A stretch of 64,000 bases of DNA from Cyanoderma ruficeps (Eukaryota; Chordata; Aves; Passeriformes; Timaliidae): positions 8,375,746 to 8,439,745 of the forward strand of contig VZDJ01000594.1 of assembly GCA_008694505.1 (NCBI GenBank), read 5' to 3'. The position numbers and the translations under genes were made by a program. Of the stretch, positions 23,179 to 36,337 are shown piece after piece. Position 1 is the stretch's first letter. The number at the start of each line of letters is the position of its first letter. The notes beneath the pieces are model-generated. The model did not search any database. It was not told the DNA's origin and saw nothing but the letters and a program-made list of their open reading frames with translations.

Positions 23179-26100
23179 GTAAATTAATTGCATTACAAGC
23201 CAGCTGGATGGCACATTGTTATATCTGGATCTTGATTAATAATATTTAGTTCATTAAAGGTAATGCAATATTTATTTAAGTCCTGTGCCAGTAACTGTTT
23301 CCAGATGCAGCTTTCTTATTATTTCAGTGGAGTACACAAGGAAAAGTATTGTTTGACATTTCTTGCAGATTCCCCTTTAACAGCCTGCAGATGTAAATTT
23401 TCTGAAGTTGAACTTCTTGCATTTTTAAATGCTGTTTACATTGCTAACGTTGTTTAAGGAGCTGGTACATGATGCTTATTTAAACTGAACTTCAAGGATT
23501 TAGAACATTGAAAACATAATAATATTACTGCTGGTTTACAAATTCTATTTGAATTCTTCTGTATGTTTAATATTTCAGGCTTTTTATTGCAATAAGAAAC
23601 ACAGAAGCAAAGAGGGGTTGTGTCATAGAAAGAAATTACTACAACTGGAAGTTAAGATCAGAGTTGAGAACAGATTTCCAGTGTATTTAATGCCCCACCA
23701 CAGATGCTTCTGTTGCCATTACAAGCACTGAAATATTTGAACTCCACTAGCTTGGTGACTTTTAACTAACTTCAAAACTGTATAGAATTTGGTAGAAGTC
23801 CCGAAAGGGAATACTTACTGTTTTCAAACTGAGTGATTCCTTTGTATTTCACATTTTGGGTGATGAAACCCACTAGACTGTTTTTTGCATGAAAGTTAAT
23901 GCTGTATCCAGATAAAATATATTTTCCTGGGACAAAAATAGGAAGGAAGGACAATTGATAGTACAAAACCCCCTTCTTTACTTCATATGTGTTCCCTAAA
24001 ATTCTGAGAGAATTATCTGGAGAATGATACCCTCTGGCAACTGTAGCAAAAAAGTTCATGTTCACAGTGAGAATTGTAGCTTGACACAGGGATCTGCACT
24101 CTTACTTTTGAATCTTTCTTGACTTAATCCAGACTGTTTTTAGTGTTACCAAAGGAGAACCAAATTAATATACAGAACAGTTCATCACAAGCAGTGAATC
24201 CTTGTGCAGTGTTCCAAGCAGGCTAACAGGCATTTTCCTGTAGTGGATGCAGTCAGAAATAGCATTGTCTTCAGAGAGGCTGGGGGGACTCGAGTAGTGC
24301 ATTAAAGAGATACCAAAGTAAGTAGATGGAGAAAGGTAAATGGTAGCAGGTGCATTGTGTCTGGCCTGTGTCTGAAGTAGTATAATGTTTTGTTGGGTTT
24401 TTTTTTTGTGACTACATGTTAACTTTCACTCAAGGGGACTATAGAATAAGGATAAGTGGCATGTACATGAGAAAACATTGACTGGAAATGTCATTCTTAT
24501 AAAAAGGGCTGACAGAATCAGTCACTTTAGCTAGCCTTATGCTGGAAGCAAGATTTCAAGGCTTTTCTTGGAGCTGCTCAGAGTGAAAAAGAAATTATGC
24601 ATCCCAAAGTTCCATGACTCCTGTCAAAGCACATCAGATAGACAGCACCTCTGTACCAAAGCTGTGGTGGAGCTTCCTAAAGTCCTGAAGCTTTTGCGTT
24701 ATGGTGCTGCAGAAAGCTGTTTACTTCACTGAAATAATCTGAGTAATTGACTATTATAATCCCCCAACTCTTATTCCCTCTGAAAAATGGTACTGTGGAG
24801 CTGCAAATGGAGGGTAGCTCTTTATAGTGAAGTGACCTGATGTCCAGAAATGCTCTGCCACCTGTCTGAGCAGGACATGGGGCTTCTCCCACCCGGTTTG
24901 TCTGGGCTGGGTGACATTCCTGGTCACAACACTCAGGGGGTCAGGCATTAATAGTGCTTTCCACTGAGGTCAGGATCAAAGGTCAGTCCTGCATTAGGAA
25001 TCCACTGTTCCAGGACAGCTTCTTACAGGGGGTGAAGACACTGTCCTTATGTTCCATTTGTACCTGCACTGTTACACTTGAGTCATGCTTAGTAGTTACT
25101 GTTATCAGGACCTCAAAGGCAGCTTTCTTCTGCACATATTTGCAGAGGATCTTGGAAAGAAATATTACACTGGGCTGTAAGTTTTGTCCTTTAATGGAAA
25201 GACAAGGAATGAGTATTAGAACTATTGTTTTTAACCCTTATTACATACCCTCTGGTACACTGAGAGGCTGCATTGCATGATGGTCAATTTTGGTTTTTTC
25301 CTGACAGTACCTGCTAGTTTTGGCTCTTGGAGAAGAATGTGTTGCTGCTCTCTCACTCTAAGGTTCTTTCATGCCAACTGTTAAGTAATTAACTAGGTAT
25401 GCATGATACTTTACGTTCCAGATTTTGTACAGATTCAGTTTTCTCTTTTTCCCTAATTAGGAGCACATACATACTTGAGGGAACCAAGGGAGGAGAAGGA
25501 ATAACTGGAATAACAGACTAGAACTGAGAAATGGCAAATTCATTCACTGTTCAATAGGGAAGCTGTATGGCTTAGTCTCATAGATAGTGTTTGGAGCAGC
25601 TTTAAACATTGAGATCAACAATACCACTGGAGACAGTACACAGCAGGCCAAAGGCAAAGTTCCCTCCTTTGCCCCAAACACTGAAAATGCAACACTGCCA
25701 CACCCACAGGTGTACTTCAGCAGCAGTGCCTTTGGCAAAGCTTGGAGCACCATTTAATGGGCCCTGGAGGTAATGCCCTAGAGTCATCCTCACCTGAAAA
25801 AAGGCTGAGTCTGTGGGAAGGAAGAGGAATTCAGAGCAAACAGACCTAGCTCATCATAGTGGGTTTAGATCTTGCAAAGCCATTTTTTATTTCTTTGGTA
25901 TGACCTTGCTCCTCCTTGTGTTCAGCAGCAAAATCCACTATGGAAGAGGGTAGACTAGGTCTGTTCTCAGCCATTTCACCAACTGCTTTTGTGCTGTTAT
26001 GATGTTTGGTGGTGACCACAGGGTTTTTTTCAGATTCACCAGAGGTATTTCACAACAACTTACATATTTTTAATGAGTCGGATACTGGAAAATTCCATAT

Positions 26101-29100
26101 CTGGAGTAATGCATGTCCATCTGCTTCTTAGCCACACTAGTAGCCCATCTTAGAATGAATACCATCACAGAATACTATTTCACAAACTGGTCAGTGTAAG
26201 TAATGCATGAACCCCCAGAATGTATTTGTGTTTTGGAAATTGAATTATTCCTCTCTGTCACTCCCAAAAGAGAGGAAAAAAAAAAAAAAAAGGCCAAAAG
26301 AGACAGAAGTTTTCTCATCTTCTGGTGCCAAATGTATTGTGAAGATAAATACATAAAATTCAGTTGCAGGAACACGTGTTTAAACAGTGGCATATTTGGC
26401 CAGGAAGGTCAAACTTAGAAGTATCCTTGTGTGTAACAAGTTCACAGGACAGGCAGACTGTGGAAAAACTTTGTGTAGTCACTCACTGAAAATAACTTTC
26501 CTTGGCATATTTGTCCTAGTTGATAGTGAGGCCCTTTGCCAGTTAGAAACAATGTTGTTCACGGGTCTCCTCTGTGCTTGCAGAGCCTGACTGACACTAA
26601 ATTTCCCACCCAAGGCAGTTTAGCCATTGGAATGCAGGAGAAGGGAGAGTGTTATCCCTGCTCTGTACCATTGGAGAAGCCTGTGTACAAACACCAGCGT
26701 CAGAATAATCTCTGGCTGGTAAGGCCTTTGCCAAAAGAAAAGCTAAACCCGGCTCCAAAAATGATCTTCATCTTGCTCTAAAAATGATCTTCATCTTCAG
26801 GCATATTCATGCAGCATTTGTGCTGATTTCTGGTAGTTAATCAGGGGCTTGCAGTATATTCCATTTTTCCAGGGTTAAGTTAGTTAGAAGTCAGAATCTG
26901 GGCCGCATTATCCTGAATGTCACAATTACAACAATAGCTGATATCATGTCATGTTCCTTCCATTTTACATTTCAACTATTTTCCCTTTGAAATCATGAAC
27001 ATCAGTACACTTGTTCTTCCATTCCTTTTTACAGTTCCCCAAATAGTACTCTGTTGGTTGATTGGCATGATTTTTTGCTTCATGTATCATTTTTATGACG
27101 AAGAGATAAAAGTGAGCTCTTGCACTATTTTTCTGACACAGTACAATTTTATTAATAGTTTGATTTTATATTTTTCTTCTTTTAAACTTGTTAGAGTGCA
27201 ATTATCTACATTCCCGAGATAGATATTAATGTTCTTTTTGCCCATTACAAATCAAAATAAATGGCCACTAACAATGAAAAGAGGGTACTCATAAATTAGA
27301 GCATTATACATTCGTAAGGTATGGGGTAGGTGATGCATGGTTAAGAGGCAATTTAATGAGAGGGTTCTTTGCTTGAAGTTATAGGGGGCTTTTTGTTTGG
27401 GAAAAAAAGTTTTTTTATGAAGGCTCTAGCCAACACTGCAGTGAAGTTAGACATATAAGGACTGAGTAGTGCAATTTTCCTCACAGGATGAACCCTGTAG
27501 AGCAGGACCCATTTTGTTTTACATTTGTATAGCACTGGCCCAGCGGTGCCCTGTGCCACTGTTCTGCTGTATGACTCACTCTTGGACAGAAAATCCACAG
27601 AGAAAGTTCTTGCATGGTCCCAAAAGTTGTTCTATAAGATGGCAGTGAAAGGGTTTTGCAAAGCATCCTTAGCAAACTGGCCAGCTGAGGTGTATGAGTG
27701 AATACAAGTCTAAACTCGCACATTTGCCATTCTTTAAGTCAGTTTGCTCAGCTTTTTCTGGATAGATTTAGTACTCTGTGAGTATAGAGATGGAAGAGGA
27801 ACTGTCTAATATAGACTCAGGTAGCAGTGATGGTGTAGCTTAGAAAATGCCCTGAGTTTGTATTGCTTTGTCTAAGCCATCATTTTTTTCTTATCAAGTT
27901 TCTTGGCAGCATAAAGATTTGGTAATCTTATTAGCAATAATGCCTTAACAACTTTCTTGTGACTTAACTCCTAAATCTTCCTATCAGTCATGCAAGTCTA
28001 TGTCTGCCAGTCTAGCCAGGATCTGCTGCAACTTTTTTGTTTTCTTTTTAATTAAATTTGAACAAGAATTTGGTGTATTATTAACATGACTCTACGTACT
28101 GCTGAAGGTAGATGCATTTTGCACCTTGCAAAAGCTTCTTTGGAAAGTTTAAGGTTAGGAAGATCATCTGAGGGTCAGTTCTGACACAATACCATGTTTG
28201 TCACAGGCCGCATTTCCCTCCGCACTGTCATTTATATTTGAATCCCTCCTCTTCCAAAAAATCATGTGGTGTGGATTTAAATACCACAAAAGAGAGACAT
28301 TTCCTATAACCACTGGCAATTTATTGCAAAACCTAACTATTCTAGTAAGAGTTTTGTTATTAAATCAAGAAACAAAACAATGCCTTATTTCTAATTTGAC
28401 AGAAAGGCTTTGGCTCTGTAACCAAGATAGCTTTCTCCTTTTTTTTGAAACTTGACAAGTCAAACTCTTACTAACTTTCTCCCCATGATGCACTTCATCC
28501 AGCCCTTGGAGGCTTAGAGTTGTTTTGGTTTGGTTTCCTTTCCAATGCCTCCTCTCCAGTTGCTGTTGGTTAGTTTATTATCCTAATTAGAAAAGAGGAA
28601 GCAGAGTTGTGTGTGGGCATCAGCATCAGTGAGAAGGAGATCACCTTCCTGTTGCTGCCCTTACTGGAGGTTATTGGTCCTCTTTCTGCCTCACAACGTT
28701 GGAACTCATGTTTGTAATTTCTCTATTAAACTTTAAACCCCCTGAATACTCAGCATCCTTTGCTGCCATCGGTGCTTGTGTTTTCATGAGCTCAAGCCCC
28801 ATTTGCTTTGACTAAATGGGACTCAGCTTAACAAGTAAATGAGATTGTTTAGGAGGATTACCTTGCTATCTTTTCCCTTTCCAAGATTCTTTCTAGCATC
28901 TGTAAAATAATAAAAGTTAATTTATGAGTACTTCCATGTCATAGCTTAAAATATTTAATAACTTGGGTCCTAGTCTGATCACAGAGGAAATCCACTAGAA
29001 ACAAACTGAGTGATCATTTCCTATTGTCAGCTTCTTCAGGAGATCTGTATTTTGGCAGCTCTAACTCGTCCTAGATCAATGTCATTAGTATAGTAATGTA

Positions 29101-32100
29101 GCATTAATTACAGAAAAGCAGAAATAATGTGATATATTACAAATATTTCAGTAAAGGTTAAGAAAATTACCTTTGCACAGCTACATTTGCTGGTTAAATG
29201 TCTAATGTTGTGAATCATGAAAGCAGGTTTTTTACAGTTTTCCTTAAAACTCTATCAACTATCAATAATTACATTTGACATTTTTTCTTCTCTGAAATTT
29301 ATGTGGGTTTTTTTCACTGTTTTTTCTGTTGTCATTGTAACTGCAGTCAATATTTTCCTGGTCAAAATCCACTTCTCATTTTTAAACATGACTGTGACAC
29401 TAGTGCATATTTGAACTTGCCCAGACAATTTGAGATTTATTAAAAAATTAGCACTATAAGCCAATGAGTTCCTTAAAAAAATCATTATGTCTCCTAGGCA
29501 CAATTTCTCACAGACCAGTGTTTACTAATATTGCCTAAATACTCCACAGCACTTTCTTATACCATGGGATACAAGTGAGAAAGCTATAAACTAGAGTCTG
29601 CATCGTGGATAGGAATCAGGAGGTTGGCCAGCTAGATGCCAGTGTGGGGAATAAGACTAAGGAGCTGTTTTTGTTGGTTTGTGTATTTGTTTTATATCTG
29701 AGGTTGACTTTCTGTGGAGTTTCATGGAAAGAATGCAGAAGCCTGGAGATATTTTAAACTGTCTTGCACTATTTTTGAGTAAGTCACAGAACTCTTTCAT
29801 AGCTCAAAATTCAAGGGTAAGGCTTTTTGCATCTAAACCAGTCTCCAGCAAACAATCAGCTTCTGTAGCTGTTAAGGTCTTTTCTAGAGCTGCACCAGTC
29901 CCAATGTCTAAGTGGTAGATTCCAGTATTCATGTTTATTCCAATCCTGCACTTGGTGACAATGTTTAAGGATCATCCATGGCCTGGTTCCTAACAAAAAT
30001 AGAGGGTTGAGGGGGACAAAATAGATAGCCAGCATTTTTAGCTGACTGGGATTTGTGAAGTGCCAGGATTTCAGAATACCCAGCTGGGGTAAGCAGTCTG
30101 GGCTTTCTGGCAGTTCTGAGAAAATAAGCTTGTTTCAGGTCATGATGGGGTGTGCAGAGGAAATACCAAATACTTCATTGGAAGACATTTGGCCTTCTAG
30201 CCCCGGGAACTGACTGTAGCTCTAGATCACAGAACGTAGGCCTGGTTGGGAAGATTCCTGTCCTTATGAAATCTCATCAAGTTTTGCCTGGGTTTTGGTG
30301 GTTTGGGGTTTTTCCTGGTTTTCTATGAAACTTCCATGCTCCCTCAGCCTTCCTTTATACTCCTGATCCAGCCTGGCCAAATCTTTCTGATCCGTTGGCC
30401 AATTTCACACCTAGTCCTAGTAGCCCACAGTTTCATGAATACTAGGGGCTATATAGAGGAGAGTGACCCAAATTATCTCATTTTCCCTTCACTCCTCCAG
30501 TGAGGGCCAGTACTGGTGTATCTGGTGACAGCAAGAAGCCCAGCAATCCCCATGCATTTACATGTGCTGTTCCCATGGAGTTCCTGGGGGGAAAGAGGAA
30601 GTGGAGGACAATAAGATAGCAGATTATGTCTTCTGGGAGGTGGGAGTTAGGATGAAAAAGGACATGGCCCTTGGAAAAAAAACAGATTTCCTTCACCCTC
30701 TTCCTCACAAAATCACTTCATTAAATGAGTGTTGAGGAGTGACTCTGTATCACATTAGTCTTCAATGAGCTGAGGAAGGGATTTTGAGCAGGTAGAAAAC
30801 TCCTGCAGAGGCTAAAGTAAATTCTGCATTGTTCCAGTCCCTTAATGATTTAGTTGTTCTTACAGACCAGGCTCCTTTCCTGCAGTAAGGTGGCCAGAGG
30901 TCTCCTTCACATGCACCTTTGTTCCATAGCTCATGGCCTTGTTCAATAGCATCTTTAGGTTTCAATGGGCAATCTTTTCCAATTATGTTACATAGATTTA
31001 TATAAATTCTTAGACTGGAAGTTATCTTTGGCTTGCTCTCCAAATGTCTCTTTAAACAGCAGAGACATGTGAATTTATATTTGCTAGATGCCTGCAAAAA
31101 TATTTTTCTACTGTCTCTCCTCCATTTGGAATGGAACTGCAGCTCGTGACATTTTTGGCATCAGCCTGACTCATGGAAAAGCATTGCCTCAGGGAGGGCA
31201 CATGGATTTTCTTTTCACCCTGTGGTTGGCTGAGCACAGCCCATGTGAGTGAGAGGCCAGTGCTCCTCTTCTGAGACAGTTTTTGCATCATTCCTCAGGG
31301 GATAATGGTCATTATTTAGAGCTGCTTGATTTTGTTCTTCTAACGGGTGTGTTTCTGCCAAACCAAATTTGTTGGAAAACATTTGAATGTTTTTTATAAG
31401 ATTTTTTCTTGAATAATGATGTCCAGGTTTAACTTAGAGAAAGATCTGAATGCCAACAGCATAACTTCCATGTCCAAACAGAGTTCATCTCCAAAGAGAA
31501 CCAGTAAACTCCCAAAGTTCTTCGATGGAGGGGAGTTCTTTTCAAGTTTTTCATGGACCAGTACCACCTGTGCCTGTGCCATCTCCCACACCACAGGGGA
31601 TACTGGGGTTGAGCACTCTGGGAGGCTTCCAGTTACCATAGAGAGAAAGGTGCTGGTAAATTTCCTTGCCTCTCAGGAAACAGAGTAAATATCTGAAAAA
31701 AAATCCATCTCTTCAATTCTTTAATTAGGCATGGCTGTGAGAAAGGCAAATGGAGGAAGGGGGAAGGTTTTACTGCAGCTGAGGTAAGTGGAGGGTGGAG
31801 GTGCTCTGGACTGGCCAACAGCAAAGGGCAGAAGTGCACAATGCCTCAGGCTGTGTTTAGGGCACAGACCCAGTTTCCCAGTGAAGAAGGAGAAAGCAAG
31901 CCCGCACTTCACAGTCACTTAATGAGGGATATTTGGAAGGGGAAAATGTAAAGCATTTTAACTGGGATCCACCCTGGGGAGGAAAGTACTTCATTGTTCC
32001 AAGCAATGCAAGTGAAAGTGAGGGACAACGTTCTTCTTCCTCATCCCCCATCTACTGGGAACAACTTCTGTTTGGGTTCACAGAGTTTTACTTTTTTAAG

Positions 32101-32820
32101 AGGAAGTGAATTTCCCTTGGGTCATACCAAGCTTCCCTTGGTAAATAACGAGCTTATGTCGCATCCTGTTTCTGCAAACCCAATTAAGTCAAATTTTGTG
32201 GTTTTGTTTGAAAAGAAATGGATTTGTTGCAGTGATAAATTTGATTGCCACTAATATATTGGACTTTCTAATGGATGTTTTACAGGCAGTTATTCATTAG
32301 GCAGTTCAAGCTAAAAGAAAATGTCTTTCAGTGCTGTATTTAAACTTGGGCACCAAGCTGAAGTTCTGCTCTCACACATGAATGTTGGGGGGAGTGCTAG
32401 AGACAAGGCTGAATCAAAACTTTGACAATGGGCATTGGACAGAAACCCTCTTATTCACAGTCCTACACTATGAGCACTTTTGGAAAAAAAGTCACCCAAG
32501 TGAGAACTTCTGGTCACTGCTGTAAGACAAAGAAAAGCAGCAGAGGTGCTGCTCTGGGTCTTCTCTACCTTTAGCAACCAGTTCAGGGCTGCGGGGACAA
32601 CTTGGACTATCCTAGGGAAAAGCAATAAGATTCAATTTTTGATTTATCTAGCATTAATAAAGCTCCAGTAAGGTTGAGTTTTTAAGCCCAGCTTTTTCTA
32701 GCAGACAAGATCACCTGTAGTGAAGGACTGGCTCGCTTGATGCCTTCTGCTCCTTACTAGCACTAAGGTTTTTGTGAGCTGCAGCCTAACATGTATTTGA
32801 TCTCTCCCTTCTTTGTACAG
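23179..32820 (+). other. MYLK: MYLK intron (9.6 kb)
   Basis: Interrupts the Ig domain begun in the large exon. Mostly AT-rich unique-looking sequence. It holds a poly-A run at about 26277-26292 and a 23-bp tandem duplication at 26752-26797. Open frames of up to 111 codons occur on both strands without recognisable domains. Acceptor TTTGTACAG. Confidence 0.85.
26752..26797 (+). repeat. 23-bp tandem duplication
   Basis: Two adjacent copies of a 23-base unit (26752-26774 and 26775-26797) that differ at one base (GCTCC against GCTCT). A recent local duplication by slippage is the simplest reading. Confidence 0.85.
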
Positions 32821-32937
32821 GGACACTCTGCTCACTGACCATTGAGAAGGCCATGCCTGAAGATGGGGGCGAGTACAAGTGCATAGCTGAGAACCCAGCA
32901 GGGAAAGCTGAGTGTGCTTGCAAAGTGGTGGTAGAAG
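32821..32937 (+). CDS. MYLK: MYLK exon: second half of Ig domain
   Basis: Completes the Ig domain started at about 23030: GTLCSLTIEKAMPEDGGEYKC gives the E strand and the D-x-G-x-Y-x-C F-strand motif, and AECACKVVVE is the G strand. Phase 1 in and out (117 bases). Chicken reads almost the same (IAENAAGKAECACKVLVE against IAENPAGKAECACKVVVE here). Both disulfide Cys residues of this domain are present. Confidence 0.96.
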
Positions 32938-35900
32938 GTAAGTGCTGTGCTGGGTACAGAAAACCCTTCCTTAGAGCTTCCTCCTTTCCACCTTACTTCC
33001 CAAGAATTACTATTAGGAGCTACTTACACACACTAAAAAACCAGAAGAATGCTAGCCCCTTTCCTTCTGCCCTTTTTGGTCAATAGATAATTCAATGTCT
33101 ACTATAAAGCATGAGCAGAGAGACAGTACAGGACCAAGGGCTCTGGCTGCTTTGTGGAATAATCTGTATTCTGCTGCCCACTGCATTTCTAGAAGGTTTT
33201 TAGAGCAGTAAACTGAACTTGTAAGATTTGTTTCTGAGCTGTGTGCATCCTTTGGGAGCCAGTGAGAACTCCCTGTGTGAGTCTGGGTGTCAGTGTGCCT
33301 CAGGACTTTGTGGCACTTTTCTCACTCTACAACTCCCCACTCCCCAGTTCTTTCCATTCACAGATTTTGGTCATCTGGTTTTCTAGTGCAAGTGAGCAAA
33401 AATAAACAAATTAGCAGCTCAACCAGCCTTGTGTTCCATAGTTTTAGAACATGGATAATTTACTGACTGAGGTACTTGTTTTCAGCCATGGTCATGCTGA
33501 TGACACTGTACTCTTGTTAAATAGTCTTGGCTTTGGGCAAGGCCTAGGTGAGGCTGAGTGAAACACAGACTTAAAAAACTGCCAGGGAGTTTAAATTATT
33601 TAAGGGGCTTTAAGTAACCAAATGTCCTTCTTATCAATTCACCTTCGGCTGAGCTTATTTTTGAATACTCTGAGACTTTCCATTGTGACTAAAATGAACA
33701 CAAAACTAGAACACAAGCCTAATTACAGAACTTAGGTACTGAACCTTCACAGCTGTGTCACAGATGTTTTTGTGGCAGGAGGTCTAGAAAAGAAAACGAT
33801 TATTTTTTCCCTAATGTTACATGACACAAGGTAAGAATGAGGTTTTGTAACTCCTCACTCAAGGTCAGTCCTCATGTAATTGGAAAAGGAATTAATTACG
33901 CATAAACTTACAATTAAATATACCAGTATCTTCTGTGATACTATGGTCACAGCGTAATCTGTCTTAGATATTTGATAAACTGTTGTTTACGGTTCTGTAA
34001 TTTAAAGTAATAAATTTTGTCGGTGCTGAATTTCAAAGAAGAGGCTTTAAGCAAAATCTAGTCCCTGAAACACCTTAACTACCACAGATGCAGAGTTTGA
34101 AGGATCAGATCATCAAAATCTTAGCATACAGTAGTTCTCTAGAGCTGCCCTAGCAATTTTTAAGTGTCTCAGTCACTTAGGTGTGTTTCCTCTGTCTTCT
34201 GATCTCCTTCAAGTAGTTGCTTTTCTTCCTGAAGCTTCCTTTAGCTTATTTCCCAGTTTCCTGCTGGACACTGCATGCTCTAGGAGGCTGCAGGTAGGGT
34301 TTGGCTTGCAAAGCCTTGATCATGGGAGGCTGTGAGCTCATTGCCTGATAACATGACTGACATTACCTCAGCTGTCTGGCTTTCTGTGGTGGTGGCATTA
34401 GGAGCTCACTCCTCACATCATGTTGGGCACCAGATGACCACATTCCTTACCTCCATACTGGCTGCTTCATGTGCCATTTTCATTCTCCACTGGCATGCTG
34501 CTGAGAAGAGGCTTTTGACGAATGGCACCATAGCAAACTCCGGCTATTTAGGAAAGACGCCATTTGATATCCATGTCTGAGACTGGCAGAGAGGATGACT
34601 GTTATTTTTAAATTAGGATTGTGATCTAAAACAAGAATTCAGATTTCTTCCTTTGTGAGTCCACTGTCAGAATCCCAGATGCTGATTTTTAGGCTTAGTA
34701 ACCATAATCATTATATTTCTTTTGACATCAGGGATTCAAGATTGAAGAAACATTTGGCTTCAGTTGAGAGATCTGTAGAATCTGAGTATCTGAACTCTTA
34801 CACAGCCTCCTGCTCTGAATTATTTACTAGGAGGTCCTCTCTTCCTCTGTTAACCTTTTAAGAAACTTAGATGAATTTTCATACACTGGCACCTAGAAGA
34901 AAGTGACTAAAATAGCAGTTTCCATAACATTTATGTCATCTTTTTCTCTGGTAGCTAACAACTCTCTCACTCACAAATACTCTGAAAGCTGAATATATGA
35001 AAGCTGTAAAGTGATGCAGCTATTGCTGAGATCATAATCTATAATCATAATCTTCCAAAGATAAATGTCAGGATCAAACAATCTAACCAGCAGAGCTTGT
35101 CAGGATTTGCATTTTAGGTCATGGAATCCTAGAATGGTTTGTGTTGGAAGGGACCTTAAAGATCGTTTTGTTCCAACCCCTACCATGGCCAGGGACTCCT
35201 TCCCAGAGATCAGGTTGCTCAAAGCCCCATCCAGCCTGGCTCTGAACAGCCCCAGGGATGGGAAGCCCACAGCCTCTTTGGGCAACCTGTGCCAGTGCTT
35301 CATGACCCTCACAGTGATGAATTTCTTCCTAATATTTAATCTAAATTTTGCCTCCTTGAGCTTAAAGCCATTCCTGCTTGATGTGGCACTAGAGATGCGT
35401 GTGAAAAGTCCCTCCTCAGCTCTCTTGGAGCTGACTTAGTTACTGGAAGGTCTAAAGTCTCTCCAAAGCCCTCTTCTCTTCAGGCTGAACTGCCCCAGCT
35501 CTCCAGCCTGTCTTCCTTCATAGGAGAGGTGCTCCAGCCCTGTGATCGTGCTCAGCTTGGAATAACCATAAAAAAAGTTGTACCTTTTATTTACGTCTCA
35601 TGTGGGATACACATGGAAGGGACCTTTACTGGCTCTGAGCTGTTGGTGTAGTCTGCAGTGATGAGCAGTTTCTGGATAAGAACTGTGCAATTGTGAAATA
35701 CTAAAATCCATCAAACTTCAGTCCTGTGGTGTCCCTTTTGCTGTTTCTATTTTAGAATAAACGGTCAATAATATCTTCTTGGAAAGCTTTAGACAGATGG
35801 AGGAAATGTTACTCTTCAAAATGGGTTAATCTGAATTGATCATATAGACAATGGAATAGAAGAATTACACGGCAAGAGATTATTTTAAATGAAGTGATTG

Positions 35901-36256
35901 TTTTAGTACGGCTTTGTTTCCCTTTTCTCTGCACTGCCTAACACAGCTTTGTGCACACTGTATTTGGTCTATTCAGCTAAAATACCTTCCAGATTAGATG
36001 GGACCTCTAGTCTAGCTGCTTACTTGAGTTCTTAGTTCAGCTGCTTTTGTAGAAGATTTTTTCCTCTCTGCTCCCTCTTCCTCTCAGAATGTGACAGTCT
36101 CCAACAAATCTGTGCAGAAAATTCTTCTTAAAAGCCTAAAGGACAGCAATTTCCTCTAACTTTGCAGAAAGATCCAAAATAAACCTTTTATTAGACAGCT
36201 TTTTCATTATTGATTTTCAAATAGGATTTGTATTTTATTATTTGTTTTGATTGCAG
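32938..36256 (+). other. MYLK: MYLK intron (3.3 kb) with CR1 insertion
   Basis: Holds a CR1 3' fragment on the minus strand at about 35119-35555. Apart from that I see nothing recognisable. Acceptor GATTGCAG. Confidence 0.88.
35119..35555 (-). mobile_element. CR1 LINE 3' fragment, - orientation (about 440 bp)
   Basis: The best preserved CR1 copy. On the + strand it shows TGTTGGAAGGGACCTTAAAG, CAGGTTGCTCAAAGCCCCAT, GGCAACCTGTGCCAGTGCTT, GAATTTCTTCCTAAT and GGAGAGGTGCTCCAGCCCT in the normal CR1 order (reverse complement). It is 5' truncated, as usual, and encodes nothing intact. Confidence 0.95.
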
Positions 36257-36337
36257 ATGCCTCAAAGACCTCAAAGCCTACTGAGAAGAAGACCAAGAAG
36301 CCTAAGACCACTCTTCCCCCAGTGCTGCCAACAGAGA
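36257..36337 (+). CDS. MYLK: MYLK exon: Lys/Pro-rich linker
   Basis: An 81-base exon, phase 1 in and out, encoding DASKTSKPTEKKTKKPK then TTLPPVLPTE. Chicken has EKKTKKPKTTLPPVLSTE at the same place. It is a flexible basic tether between two Ig domains with no fold of its own. Symmetric phase means it could be a cassette exon. Donor GTAAGT. Confidence 0.94.

Noticed and set aside
35065..35439. 124-codon open frame on the + strand
   Set aside because: Lies over an antisense CR1 fragment, so it is a by-product of the repeat.
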